Below, piece after piece: positions 1 to 11,200 of a stretch of 64,000 nucleotides of DNA. Origin of the DNA: Solanum dulcamara (taxonomy: Eukaryota; Streptophyta; Magnoliopsida; Solanales; Solanaceae); the NCBI RefSeq assembly GCF_947179165.1, contig NC_077240.1, forward strand, positions 2,487,501 through 2,551,500, given 5' to 3'. Under the pieces are notes generated by a model. The model was given only the letters and a program-made list of their open reading frames with translations. It did not search any database and was not told the DNA's origin. Numbering within the stretch: position 1 is the stretch's first letter; each line of letters begins with the position of its first letter. The translations under genes and the position numbers were made by a program.

Positions 1-350
1 TGATTAATCTTACTGTAAAATTCCACATAAGATGATAGTGCGATCGCATATTTAATGTATTGCTTGGTTGGGAATTATAAGTAATATCAATATATATTAT
101 TTTATGCAAATATAATGTAAAAAAAATAAGAATATGAGTATAAATGTGTAGATATATTAAACTATTTAAAGAAAATAATGAGCTTCTAAAATAAGTATTT
201 TATGTCTGAAAAATTATTTTCATTATTAATCATTTCATAAAAAAATATTTCTTATCATTAATGCATAAATAATCTCTCTCTCTCTTTCTATATATATATA
301 TATACACGTTGGCTTTTCTGGATAACTAGTATGTAACCAAATGAGCCTCA

Positions 351-617
351 GGGGTCGTTTGTTGTTGGTTAGAGTTATTAATTTATTAGTAATGCAAAGA
401 TTAATTATTTTATCTTTTCATGTATAAAATAATACACAAATTAATTCATAATTTATACATATTTTTGTTATGCTGAATTGTAAATTGAACCAAATACTAT
501 ATTTAATATGTTAAATTTAATAGTACATTATCATCTAAAATTTTACCAAACACAATATTCATTATATTAATTTTAATATATGCATAATTCACTCCTAATC
601 AGATACCAAACAACACC
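351..617. mobile_element. MITE-like element with imperfect terminal inverted repeats
   Basis: The left end (ggggtcgtttgttgttgg) and the reverse complement of the right end (aaggtgttgtttggtat) share an imperfect terminal inverted repeat of about 25 bp. The interior is very AT-rich with no open frame. The ends resemble the many Solanaceae MITEs that begin near a 'cgtttg' motif. The superfamily is uncertain because no clean target duplication is visible. Confidence 0.5.
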
Positions 618-921
618 TTGGTGTAATGAGGTGAGTCGAACAAATTAACTTAATACTTACCAACCAAAATAATTGTCAATCCATTCAATCATATGAATAA
701 TATCTATCCTCGTATTATGTTCAACCAAAACAATGACCCAAACCTTTTAACCTACTTCTCAATTCTCATGCGTCCCAATTTCCTTTATTAAACCAAAAAA
801 AAGCAATCCAATGATCCATATTTCCTTGACTATACAAAAAAGATACTAATAAAAGAAAGAAAAAATTATGGAGATAAGTAAACATATACTAGTTAATTAA
901 TTAATATAACTATATTTTAAA

Positions 922-1270
922 TTAATTATGGCTCGCGACAAACATTAAGCTGTAATTACAGTTTGAGTTTTGTATAATTCTCGCGATTATACAGTTGAGT
1001 TCTGTGTAATCGCGTGATTTATACAAACGTTGTGCGCGAATCAAATTGTATAGCGAAATATACAAACACTACAAATTGTATAGCGAATTATACAAATATT
1101 GTGCATGAATTGTATAGTAAAATATACCAACGTTATACAGAAATTGCGAATTGTATAGCGAATTATACAAATGTATACAAATATTGCGTGAATTATACAA
1201 ACGCTGTTATAACTATAGCTACAAATTATAATTAACAAACTATAGCTATGAAGCATAATTAAAATATTTT
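922..1270. repeat. Near-palindromic repeat array (ttgtatagcgaattatacaa units)
   Basis: At least five degenerate copies of a unit close to ttgtatagcgaattatacaa occur between about 960 and 1210. The unit is nearly its own reverse complement, so the array can form many small hairpins. The flanks are loosely inverted: ttaattatg on the left and cataattaa on the right. This suggests the array is the interior of a transposable element about 350 bp long. The open frames on both strands here come from the repeat and not from a gene. Confidence 0.6.
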
Positions 1271-3496
1271 TAAATGATTGTATGCGAAAATTCCCCCCCA
1301 AAAAACAATTAGGTAATTACACTATTCTCTTAATTATTGTGTGATGTCTAAATTAAACATATTACTTGAACTGAATAGAATATCTTTTCAAATAATGTAA
1401 GATTAGAGAATTCCAGGTGGCGGAAAGAAAGAAAAAAAAAGGGAAAGAAACTGGTACTCTTGTACACTACTTAGTAATTAGTGTCTTTTTAATTCTTTCA
1501 TTGACTTTTTGGTGTACGACAATGCATGGCTGAGCAATCCATCTTTTGTTTTGAAGTGAGTAGGTGATGATATAATTATATGTTACATATAAGGAAAAAA
1601 AAACATCAATTTGATCATAAAATTACTTCGGCTATTTCAATTTTAGTTTGATTTTTTCTTTATCACTTTTCACGTATCAAGATCAAGAAAAGTTAATTAG
1701 TTTTTGTACGTTATATCTTTAGCATTTATTATGTATTTTCCAAGTTATTTTCAAAGATCTAATAACAAACATTAATTAATAAGGACAATATAGAAAAATA
1801 GTCATGTCACTAGTTTTTTTTTATTTTTATTACTAGTGTATCAAATTTAAATGTGACTAGTGAAAGTGAACGGAAGGAGTATCTATTTTTGTTTGGGTGG
1901 ATAATTTTTAACTTTAATAAAAAATTAGTGTTTGGTCATCAATATTTAAATTCATTGAATTTGTATTTTAAAATTAGACCTATATTTTTTAACTCATCTT
2001 TCATTTTTTAAATTGTATTTAAGTACATTCACGCGTGATCATTATTTTAATTATTTTTCATAAAAAATATAATCAGAACATAACTCTATCTTCAACTCTA
2101 ACTCCATAAATTTTAAATAAAATAAAAAATAATTTGAAATTTATGGGCAAACGCCAGCTTAAAATCCGTAAAATAGAAAGTATAGAATGGTATATTAAAT
2201 TGTTCTGGATTTATTTTCCTTATTAAAACATAGGACAAATCAATATTTTTTATTAACTAACATGCTAAATTGTGAAAGGGAAATTATGAATTTTCTTAAT
2301 TGTTGACTTAATTCTCACATGGCATGTTAGCCAGGTAATTACTAATAGTCTTAACAAAGAATTTAATAATACATGCGTGCATCAACAGTGTCCTTTTACC
2401 TACTTCACCAAACTTATTTGGGGCATAAGATGTCTGTGAAGGTGAAAGTGAAAGGAGAATGAGTAATCAGAATTTTAATTCTTGTTTAAGCTATTTGTTT
2501 AATGATAATTTAAAATATAACACCAGAATTAGGTGGAGAGTTGACATGATATATCGCAGTTAATGTTATGATTGTGTTCTACGTGAAGCAGTCTCGGCTC
2601 TTTTTTAAGTTCTTTCTATCAACAATTTTGTGCTTTTAAAACTATGAAGAGAAAATCGAGTAAATATATATGACTTTTTTGAAATTTTGAAATAGTAATA
2701 AGCAAGTTAAAATATTTAAAATATTTAATTAAATTTCAATCAAGTAAAATTTTAATTGTGCCACTGAAATTGAGACGGAGAAATATATACTATAAATTTA
2801 CATAATTTGGTATGTCGTGATTTTTTTCTTCTAAATACCACTATAAAAAATATATATATATATAGATCGATATCGCTGGTTTGGATAATTTTAAAAAGTA
2901 TGAATAGGTGCAAAATATAGTCCTAAAAATTTATTTGTTGGAAAGATCTCAATGTGTGTATTTTTTCAAAGTTATATGGGTGTATATGGGACAACAAATG
3001 CGATGGTTGCACGAGGTTGTTGTGTCGGTCCCCAGAATAATTACTCTTGAACGAAGAAAAAAAGATAAATAATGGGAGAATTATTTTTAAAGGCATTTTT
3101 AGTTTTATGATTTTTTTGTAAGAGATTTTTATTTTTATACATTAGAATTTTTTTTATATATTTAATTTGTAAGTAATCAAGAATCTCATTTTCTATAAAA
3201 AAAAAAAAAGGCTTAATATATTGATATTATCTTAAAGTTGTTAGCAAGTTTCATTTAAACACTCAAATATTTTGTCTCAATCGAGCACCTGAACATATTG
3301 TAAAGTATTTCTATAAGACATTTTCATTTCAAATTTTTGGAAAAGCTTTTTACGCGTGTTTTCAAGCCTCTATTAAGTTAGTTATATAAAATATGTCATC
3401 TTCTTTAAATATACACATCAAATTCAATTGAAAACATGCCTGATATTTTACGGCTTATTAACCCTTACACATATAATTAAATATGGTGACATATTT

Positions 3497-3717
3497 ACCC
3501 TTTGGGGTGATCGAATGGTTTGGGCTTGGGACTTCTATATTGGAGGTCTCAAGTTCGAAATCTCTTGCCAGCGAGAGCAAGAGATTTGCTTTCTAGGTCA
3601 AGCTCGTCGCAGGGTTACCTTTTCTATGTGGTTTGCGAGATATTGTATAAAAGTGAAAATTTTATCCTGTGTGCATCCAAAGAATAGCGGTTACGGATTT
3701 TTCTTTTCATAAAAAAA
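3497..3717 (+). mobile_element. tRNA-derived SINE with target-site duplication
   Basis: A 221-bp element with a pol III B-box-like motif (ggtctcaagttcgaaatc, about 3546-3563), an upstream A-box-like stretch near 3515, and a short A-rich 3' end. It is flanked by a 16-bp imperfect direct repeat, atatggtgacatattt at 3481-3496 and atatgatgacctattt at 3718-3733 (14 of 16 identical). The interior matches the general pattern of Solanaceae SINEs ('tggtttgcgag', 'gtgcatcc'). The 94-codon open frame across it is incidental. Confidence 0.8.
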
Positions 3718-4003
3718 ATATGATGACCTATTTTAAATGGTTAACTTATATACATAATTAGCACCTGAAAATAAATAAATTTATTTTCAAAATTTAAATT
3801 AAAAATATTCAACAAAAATACTTTATCATATATATAGATGTTAAGTAAAATAAATCGCAATTCAAATGTTAAATAAATCTTAGATAAGTTTCAACAAGTC
3901 CTGGGTAAATTAAAATGACAAGGTCCTCTATTTGGTTGTTGCCTTCAAACTTTGCTTACTCAACACTCAAAGGAAGCCTTTTCCAAAAGGTTTGAACACA
4001 TAA

Positions 4004-4454
4004 ATAGACCCTTGAACTTGATTGGATTTTTTTCAGGCACTTTAACTATGCTGTCTTTCTATCAAACTCATGTACCATACATAATTTATACCTTTTAAAC
4101 GTTCATTGCTGACATTGCATAAAACGTTGTATCACATTTGAATAGCGCGTAAAAAGGATTTAAAGGGGCTGATGTAGAATCAATTTTGGGATGCAAGGAG
4201 CTGATGTAGAATCCATTAAATGTGTTATCATGTTTGAAGAGTATGTGAAAGGAAGACCGTTACATCCTAAGATGAATTCCAAATCATTCCCTTTAAATCC
4301 TTTTCACGCGCTCTTCAAATGTGATAAAACGTTTTATGCGATGTCAGTAATGAATATTTAAAAAATACAAACTATGTATGATTCAGGGGTTCAATAAGAA
4401 GACAACATAGTTAAAATGCCTGAGAGGAAAAATCATCCAAATTCAAAGGTCTAT
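4004..4454. mobile_element. Foldback element with ~165-bp inverted arms
   Basis: The left arm (4004-4168, beginning atagacccttgaac) is the reverse complement of the right arm (4288-4454, ending ggtctat) at roughly 80% by eye. Well-matched blocks include gcataaaacgtt and ggatttaaaggg. The ~120-bp loop holds two copies of gctgatgtagaatc. No coding capacity is visible, so it is a non-autonomous foldback or long-TIR MITE. Confidence 0.75.
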
Positions 4455-4765
4455 CTCTATATTCAGCCTTTCCCAAAACCAAGAGACAAAAGCACATTGA
4501 TCACAATCTACCAATATTGATCGACAATAATATACATCATGAATATTTGAGAAGGCATGTAAGTTGATTAATCTCTCTTTTGCATTTATTTTATTCTATT
4601 ATTTTTACTCAGATTCTCTTTTGCATTTATATAATTCTTGTAAACCTCTTAATACTTTAACTTAAAAAGAAATATTTAACTTCAATACGCAAATATTATA
4701 CAAAAAGGTTTTATGTACTATTAAATCATCTAAAAGATAATTATAAGTAATATATTATAATAAAT

Positions 4766-7285
4766 CAATATATATATATATATATATAAAGGAGAATGAA
4801 TATAAAGTGACGTGACACCTTTCTATGACCTCCATTTATATTTTATCGTTTTTCTTCTTTTTTTGTCTTTTTTCTTCATTCTTTTTCATTAAACAATTTG
4901 TTTATTAATTAAAAAAATCCAATCCAATTTACTATTCTAATTATATCTAATGAGTTACAAAAAACCTCAATCTATTTACATTCTCTACTTAAATAACATG
5001 TCTCTTTAACTCCTTAACTATTCTTATGGATTATTCAATCTATAAATAACAATCATCTATGGAGATATTGAATGTTCATTTCCATTTTTTTATTCTTTTT
5101 TTAGTAGTATAATTTTTCCTCCTTTTAAAAATTTCTTTTCTTCATCTTTTTTCATTAATCATGTACTTAATATTTTTAAGGATAAGACATATAAAAGATA
5201 ATGTTACGTTATGATTTTTTACTTTGATGAAGATCATAGATATATTCTTCAAAGATTCATCATACAGAGATGTTCACATTTTCTTGATACAAGATCATCA
5301 AATGAAGAAGTTTGATTATTTTAGAAGATTCATCAAGAGAGGTGGTATAAAATTTTGAACGAGTTTCAAATATTTTGAAGATTCATTAATGTATTGTTTT
5401 GATTTTAATTAATATTATTATATTCTTTTTTGTTTTATTACTTCATTTTGAACAAAAATATTTGATCAGGTATATGATTTCCTTTATTTCAGCAAAAAAT
5501 AATAATATGGAACTCGACAAACCAACATATTAGAAAGCTCAATTAGCAATTTTAACTCGATTAACTTTGGTCTTATTCTTCTTAATTTTATGCAAATGAA
5601 GATGAAAAAATGCGTGTTTTTGTTTATGCGTACATCTGTTTGCCAAATTCTAATTAATATGTAAAATTTTGCCACAGTCGAAAGATATATTACCTATAGT
5701 ACATTTCTCATAGCTATTGAATATTGTTGTCCCTAAAAATATACGATATAGTCTATCATATTATGAAGGAGACACATATACAAGGTGATGTGATTTCTCT
5801 ATGGCCTTCATTCATTTTGTCTTTTTTCTCTTTTTTTTGACCATTTTTTTCTTCATTTAATTATTTATTTTATATTTACTATCTCAAAAAGTTTTTACAT
5901 TCAATTACTCAACTTTTTACCTTCCACTATAATAAAAGATAATGTGGCACCTCTCTGTGGCCTACAAAATTATTTATCGTTTTTATCCTTTTTTGACCAT
6001 TTTCTCTTTATTTATCTATTTATTTTATTTTTAATAGCTCAAAAATTATTTATTCAATTCATCAACTTTTTACCTCCCACTATAATGACATTTCTTTATT
6101 AAATATCTTAATATGCATTCATGTATTCTTCCACATTCCACATTCCACCTTCCACCTTCATAATTCTTAATCAATTTAATTAATGTATAGTAATAATGTG
6201 CTAAAAAATAGGAGATAAGAAGAATTTTCTTTCTTTTTTAGATATCTTAATATGCATTCATGTATTCTTTCGTCGTCCATCTTCATAATTTTTAATCAAT
6301 TTTATTAATGTGTAGGAATAATGTGCTAAAAATTGGGAGATAATAAGACTTTTTCCTTTATTTACTTATTTATTTTATTTTTAATATCTCAAAAGGTCTT
6401 TACATTCAATTACTCAATTTTTTATCTACTACTATAATATGATAGACCATATTAGATATAATGTGCATTTAGATATTCTTTCACCTCCAATCTTCATAAT
6501 TTTTAATTTAAAAAAGTCTTTACACACAATTGCTCAACTTTTGACCTCTCAATATAATATATCTCCTTTATTATATATAATGTGATACCTCTCTACGACC
6601 AAGAAAAGTATTTATTTATTTTTTCTTTTTTTGACTTTTTTCTCTCATTTCTTCAATTATTTTATTTAGTAAACTCATATTCTTAACTCATACCTCTTCA
6701 ATTACATAAATTTACTCTTAATTAATTTTAGTAATATTCATAACTCTTAATTATTTAATGTACAAATTTATGACATCTTAAAATCATACCACTAATTATT
6801 ATTTTTACTTTTATTTTACATAGCAAAATATTTCGTTCACATTTAAGAAAAGTACAAAGGTTCAATCTCATTGGTATCCAACAAAAAGTACTCAAGTCAT
6901 CAAGACATACTGTCAAATGGCCCTTCAATGTAATAGAAATGAAAGAATTTTTTATTAGAGAATATATTTCAACTTATTAATTATGAATGTATTATCCATC
7001 ATTAAATAGATGATAAATTTTATTATGTATCATCATTTCAAAATAACTTTTATAATACAATTACCCCTAAAGATAATAATACGATTGGACAATCTAATGA
7101 ATATGTAATTAATCATTTTTTTCATTAAATAGATGATAAATTTTATTACATATCATCATTTTAAAATAACTTTTATAATACAATTACCCCCAAAGATAAT
7201 AATACGATTGGACAATCTAATGAATATGTAATTAATCATTTTTTTCAATTCTAACACATATTTTGACGCTTGCGCGAAGCGCGGC
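4766..7285. mobile_element. Helitron-like segments in series
   Basis: Four places (about 4795, 5785, 5940 and 6570) repeat a motif close to 'gtgacacctctctatggcct', each followed by T-rich DNA with 'ttttgaccatttt'. This looks like repeated ends of one element family. The stretch finishes with a small GC-rich hairpin (cgcttgcgcgaagcg, about 7267-7281) and 'cctga' some 10 bases later. A hairpin followed by CTRR is what Helitron 3' ends look like. No Rep/helicase coding is present, so these would be non-autonomous. The assignment is an inference. Confidence 0.4.
7000..7245. repeat. Tandem duplication, two copies of 123 bp
   Basis: Bases 7000-7122 and 7123-7245 are direct copies that both begin cattaaatagatgataaatt and end in a T run after attaatca. 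Only a few differences are seen, for example tatgtatc versus catatcat and accccta versus accccca. The duplication lies just before the Helitron-like hairpin. Confidence 0.85.
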
Positions 7286-7426
7286 CACATTCCTGAAATT
7301 AATAAGAGTAGTTTAAAAAACACTTATTATAGATTATTACTTCATTTTTTACATCACTAAGAGACTTGATAATGAAACTATCATCTCCCTTTTATTTTAC
7401 TTAGTTCTTGTTGACTTGATACTAAA

Positions 7427-7551
7427 GGGCAATCCAGTGCACTAAAGCTTCCGCTATGCGCAGGGTCCGGAGAAGGGCCCGACCACAAAGGTCTATTGTA
7501 CGCAACTTTACCTTGCATTTCTGTCAGAGACTGTTTTCAAGACTTGAATCC
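7427..7551 (-). mobile_element. Au-like SINE fragment (antisense)
   Basis: Read on the minus strand this gives the 3' part of an Au-type SINE: B-box remnant (ggattcaagtc), 'tgtacaatagacc', 'gtggtcgggccc', 'agcggaagctttagtgcac' and a final 'tgccc'. On the plus strand it starts gggcaatccagtgcac. The 5' A-box part is missing. No clear target duplication is seen. Confidence 0.65.
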
Positions 7552-7723
7552 TTATTAATATGTTTGAAAATCCAGGTTTGGTTATATTGATAACCAATAT
7601 GAGAATTTCCAGGGATATTACATCAGTTAGTGAAACAGAAATAACATATACTGTTTACCAAACATATTCTATAGTAAAACAAGACAACACTTAATTACTT
7701 ACCAACTTTCACATTATAATAAA

Positions 7724-7792
7724 CCCTTGTGGTTATGTCCTTCCCCGAATTCCACGTATAGCGAAAATTTTAGTGCACCGGACTGCCTTATT
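7724..7792 (+). mobile_element. 5'-truncated Au-like SINE with 17-bp TSD
   Basis: Only about 69 bp of the SINE 3' end remain (cccttgtggttatgtcc to actgcctta). It is flanked by tttcacattataataaa (7707-7723) and tttcacattatgataaa (7793-7809), which are 16 of 17 identical. It is opposite in orientation to the related fragment at 7427-7551. Confidence 0.75.
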
Positions 7793-8188
7793 TTTCACAT
7801 TATGATAAAATAATTCAAATAGTAGACTATAAAAAAACAGTTGTTTAGTTAAATCCAAAAGTACAACATGGATCAGCTCCAAAACTTTTCAGATGGGAAA
7901 GATCAATTCCCAGGCCCCTCGCCCCTACCTCCTCCCGCCCAATTAAGCAATCAATGTAAATGGATATAATTATAATAATAATAATAATAATAATATAGGA
8001 TGATCAAAAAAATCAAAAGGGTGAAAACGCCATTTCATCTACTCAAACGGTCTCTATTTCCCTTTAGGTCCCCACTCTCCACACAAATGGCAATTATATT
8101 TCTCTATACTTTGCTCCTCTCCCTTTCGCCTATCGCCAAATAACCTCTTCCAGGCTTCTCTCTCATCGATTCTCTTTCTCTCTCTAAA

Positions 8189-8206
8189 ATGCCAACTCCA
8201 TATTGA
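8189..8206 (+). other. Possible short uORF in the kinase leader
   Basis: A five-codon frame (Met-Pro-Thr-Pro-Tyr, stop) lies 58 bases before the main ATG. It would be in the mRNA only if transcription starts upstream of 8189, which the CT-rich stretch from about 8100 makes plausible. Confidence 0.3.
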
Positions 8207-8264
8207 TCAGCTGATTAATCTCCGATACGCTTTGTGGTGTCTTACTCCATTGTTGTCGGAAATA

Positions 8265-11200
8265 ATGGCGTTTTCCGGCGAGAATCAGAGTTCCGGGAAT
8301 TCTCTCTCCAGTTTTTTCACTTCACGAACTCCCATTCTAGGTCTTCAGCTTTATATAGTGATTGCCGCTACCGTTGTCATTATGGTCATCGTACTTTTTC
8401 TCATTTTTCTACTTGTCAGACTAAATCGAAGCTCAAAACGACGTCTTAGTGGAGGTAAGAAGAGTTCCGGGTTGTTACCTTTGGTATCTGATGTGATTCG
8501 TGAAAACAAAACAACCGATCTCAAGGAGATTGGTAAAGTCAATCATTTTGCAAAAAAGGAGGATGACACCATTGCGATTCTGCGAAAAGAAGCTCCGGAA
8601 GTGATCGAGATTGAGTCTGGGGGTATAAAAGGAAGTTCAGGGAGTAATGAGTCGAGTACTAGCCGGAGTGATACATCGTCGGCGATCTCTGGTTCTACGG
8701 AATCGACAAATATTGGGTGGGGCCGTTGGTACAGTTTGAAAGAACTGGAGATGGCGACCAATGGATTTCGTGCCGAGAATGTGATCGGAGAAGGCGGATA
8801 CGGTGTCGTATTTCGTGGAGTCTTACAAGATGGTTCAGTAGTAGCTGTCAAGAAGCTTCTAAACAACAAGTGGGTACTTATTATTTAATTCTTCATGTTT
8901 TTGCATGATTTTTTTATTTAAAAATATGGAATCCAATTTACATTCACCAAAATAAGTGTGAAATCTCACAAAAGTGGAGTCTGAGAATCTAGAGTTTAAG
9001 CAATCCTTTATCACTATTTTTTTTTTCCCTCTGAAATAGTCTCTGCTTCTTTGTTCTCCTTTAAATTTTATCTTCTCTTCCCTTTGTAGCTGTTTCTTTG
9101 AGTTCATTAGCTGGTGTAGTGTCTACATCTTGTTTGTTTTTACTTTAGTTTCCTTGGAAAAAGAATCCAATCTTCTTAGATCTGGATTTATGTGATTATT
9201 TTTCTCTTTTTGGGTCAAAAGTACAATATTTGTTATATTACTCTAGAGAAAAAGAAAGTAAACGTTACTTTTGTTTTTTTGTTCTTTTTTATCCTCTCTT
9301 TTACTTTTTCCTCATTCCTTTTTGTTCTTTTTTATCATGTAACTATTGCTCTCTTTTCCTTTTTCCTTTTTTTTTCTTTTGTACCAGCCTAATTATGTTA
9401 TTTGCTAAAATCTAGACATAAGATTGGGTATTGTGTTCAGGAATGACTTTACTTCCATTTAAGCCAACCTTTATTAGCCCTGATGATGGTTGGCAACAGT
9501 GCAACTGGAAATTGAGTTAGTTTTCCGCACTGTTATGATTATTGCATTACACAAAAAGAATTATACAACAACAATATATCAGTGTAAAATCTCATCAGTG
9601 GAGGCAGGCCGACACAATAGGCATTGCAATGCCCTAGCCTGGCTGGGGAAGAGTTACGGGGCGAGACAACATTTATCTCTTTTGAACAACAAGATGTGTA
9701 GGTTTATTCTGTAAAATAAAATTCAAATTTGTCTAAATACTAGACATAAGGAAGCAGGGGGAAAATATAGCCAGAAGGGCAATTTCACTAGCAAACTCCA
9801 GATATTTGAGATCTTTCTCTTCGAATAAGATCTTTTTTATTTAACCTAGGACTTTCCTATATTTTATGCTTTCCTCGAATTCATGGATCTACCCTTAGTA
9901 GTTCCTATACCTGTCATGCTCCTTGGATCTTGGAAATACAGCATCCCACTTTTTTTACTACCCAAGGTTCTGAAATGTGTTGTACGCAGACGTTACCTCT
10001 ACCTTGAGAGGTAGAAAAGTTGTTTCCTTGCACTTGTTACGTGTATGTGGATAAGGTAGGTGTTCAAGGTTTACTATTTTTGAACCATTGTTGTTCATGC
10101 TCTCTGACTTGATTGTATACAGGGGTCAGGCAGAGAAGGAATTCAGGGTGGAAGTTGAGGCCATTGGCAAAGTGAGACACAAAAACCTTGCAGGTCTTCT
10201 TGGTTATTGTTCAGAAGGTGTTCATAGGTAATTCATTACAGTTAATATTCGCAAACATGTGGATAATTCCTGTCTCTGTCTTCAAAATACATCTGTTAAA
10301 TCATTTCCTGGCTATCCAGGATACTAGTGTATGAGTACATTGACAATGGCAATTTGGAGCAATGGCTACACGGTGATGTAGGGTCTGTTAGTCCTCTAAC
10401 CTGGGAGATTAGACTGAGAATTGCAATTGGAACTGCTCGAGGGTGAGGCTTCTACATTTTCTTTTCACTACATGATATGTATCTTAGTCCTTGTCGTTAA
10501 CTAAAATTGCTATTGACCTAAAGCATATTCTTTTGTGTGTGCACTTTCTTTGGAAATTACCAAGACAATCTTTTCTCTTTGCTCCAATGTTGATCGACAG
10601 TGCAAACCCATGGTTATAGAAAGCTTTGTATCTCCTAACAATTCCTTCTTCATATCCTTCACAACATTTGTGACTAAAGTTGACAAATATGCTAAATAGC
10701 AGTTTAAGTGCACATGTTCACGCTTCGACAATTTGCTGTTGGTCATTCAACCCTGATTTTGAAATCTATGGGTTGCCTATGTTTCCATGAGCAAAAAAAG
10801 AAAGAGATACATATCTTTAGTGCATGCATGACTTTATTTTTCCTATCTCATTCGACATCATTAATTTTTTTTAAAATATATTTTTTTGTGACAGACTTGC
10901 CTATTTGCACGAAGGTTTGGAACCCAAAGTTGTGCATCGTGATGTTAAATCAAGTAATATTCTGTTGGATAGGAAGTGGAATCCAAAAGTATCAGATTTT
11001 GGACTTGCCAAGCTGCTAGGATCTGAGAAAAGCTATGTGACTACCCGTGTAATGGGCACTTTTGGGTGTGCCCTTTCTCTAATCTTTCCAAACTTTTATA
11101 AGCAAATACTAAGTAGATTATTAATGCTAATTATGGATGATGATTATTGTCACAGATATGTATCTCCTGACTATGCCAGTACTGGTATGCTTAATGAGGG

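Larger units (their letters stand above)
1..8264. other. Repeat-rich intergenic region upstream of the receptor-like kinase
   Basis: No conserved protein-coding exon was found on either strand. The span is very AT-rich and holds a MITE-like element, a near-palindromic array, a full SINE, a foldback element, a series of Helitron-like segments with a 123-bp duplication, and two Au-like SINE fragments, each listed separately. The last ~160 bases, rich in CT, form the probable promoter and leader of the downstream kinase gene. Other parts (about 1300-3200) show nothing beyond AT-rich and MITE-like sequence. Confidence 0.8.

Noticed and set aside
1041..1301. Tyr/Ile-rich frame opposite the near-palindromic array
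   Set aside because: Composition follows the repeat units on both strands; no splice context or family match.
3428..3712. 94-codon open frame on the plus strand
   Set aside because: It lies almost wholly in a SINE with B box and target duplication; no protein family is recognised.
8232..8264. Upstream extension of the kinase frame
   Set aside because: It begins with TTG and not ATG; the first ATG is at 8265.
8543..8869. Antisense frame opposite kinase exon 1
   Set aside because: It is a shadow of the sense exon, whose splice sites and domain matches are clear.
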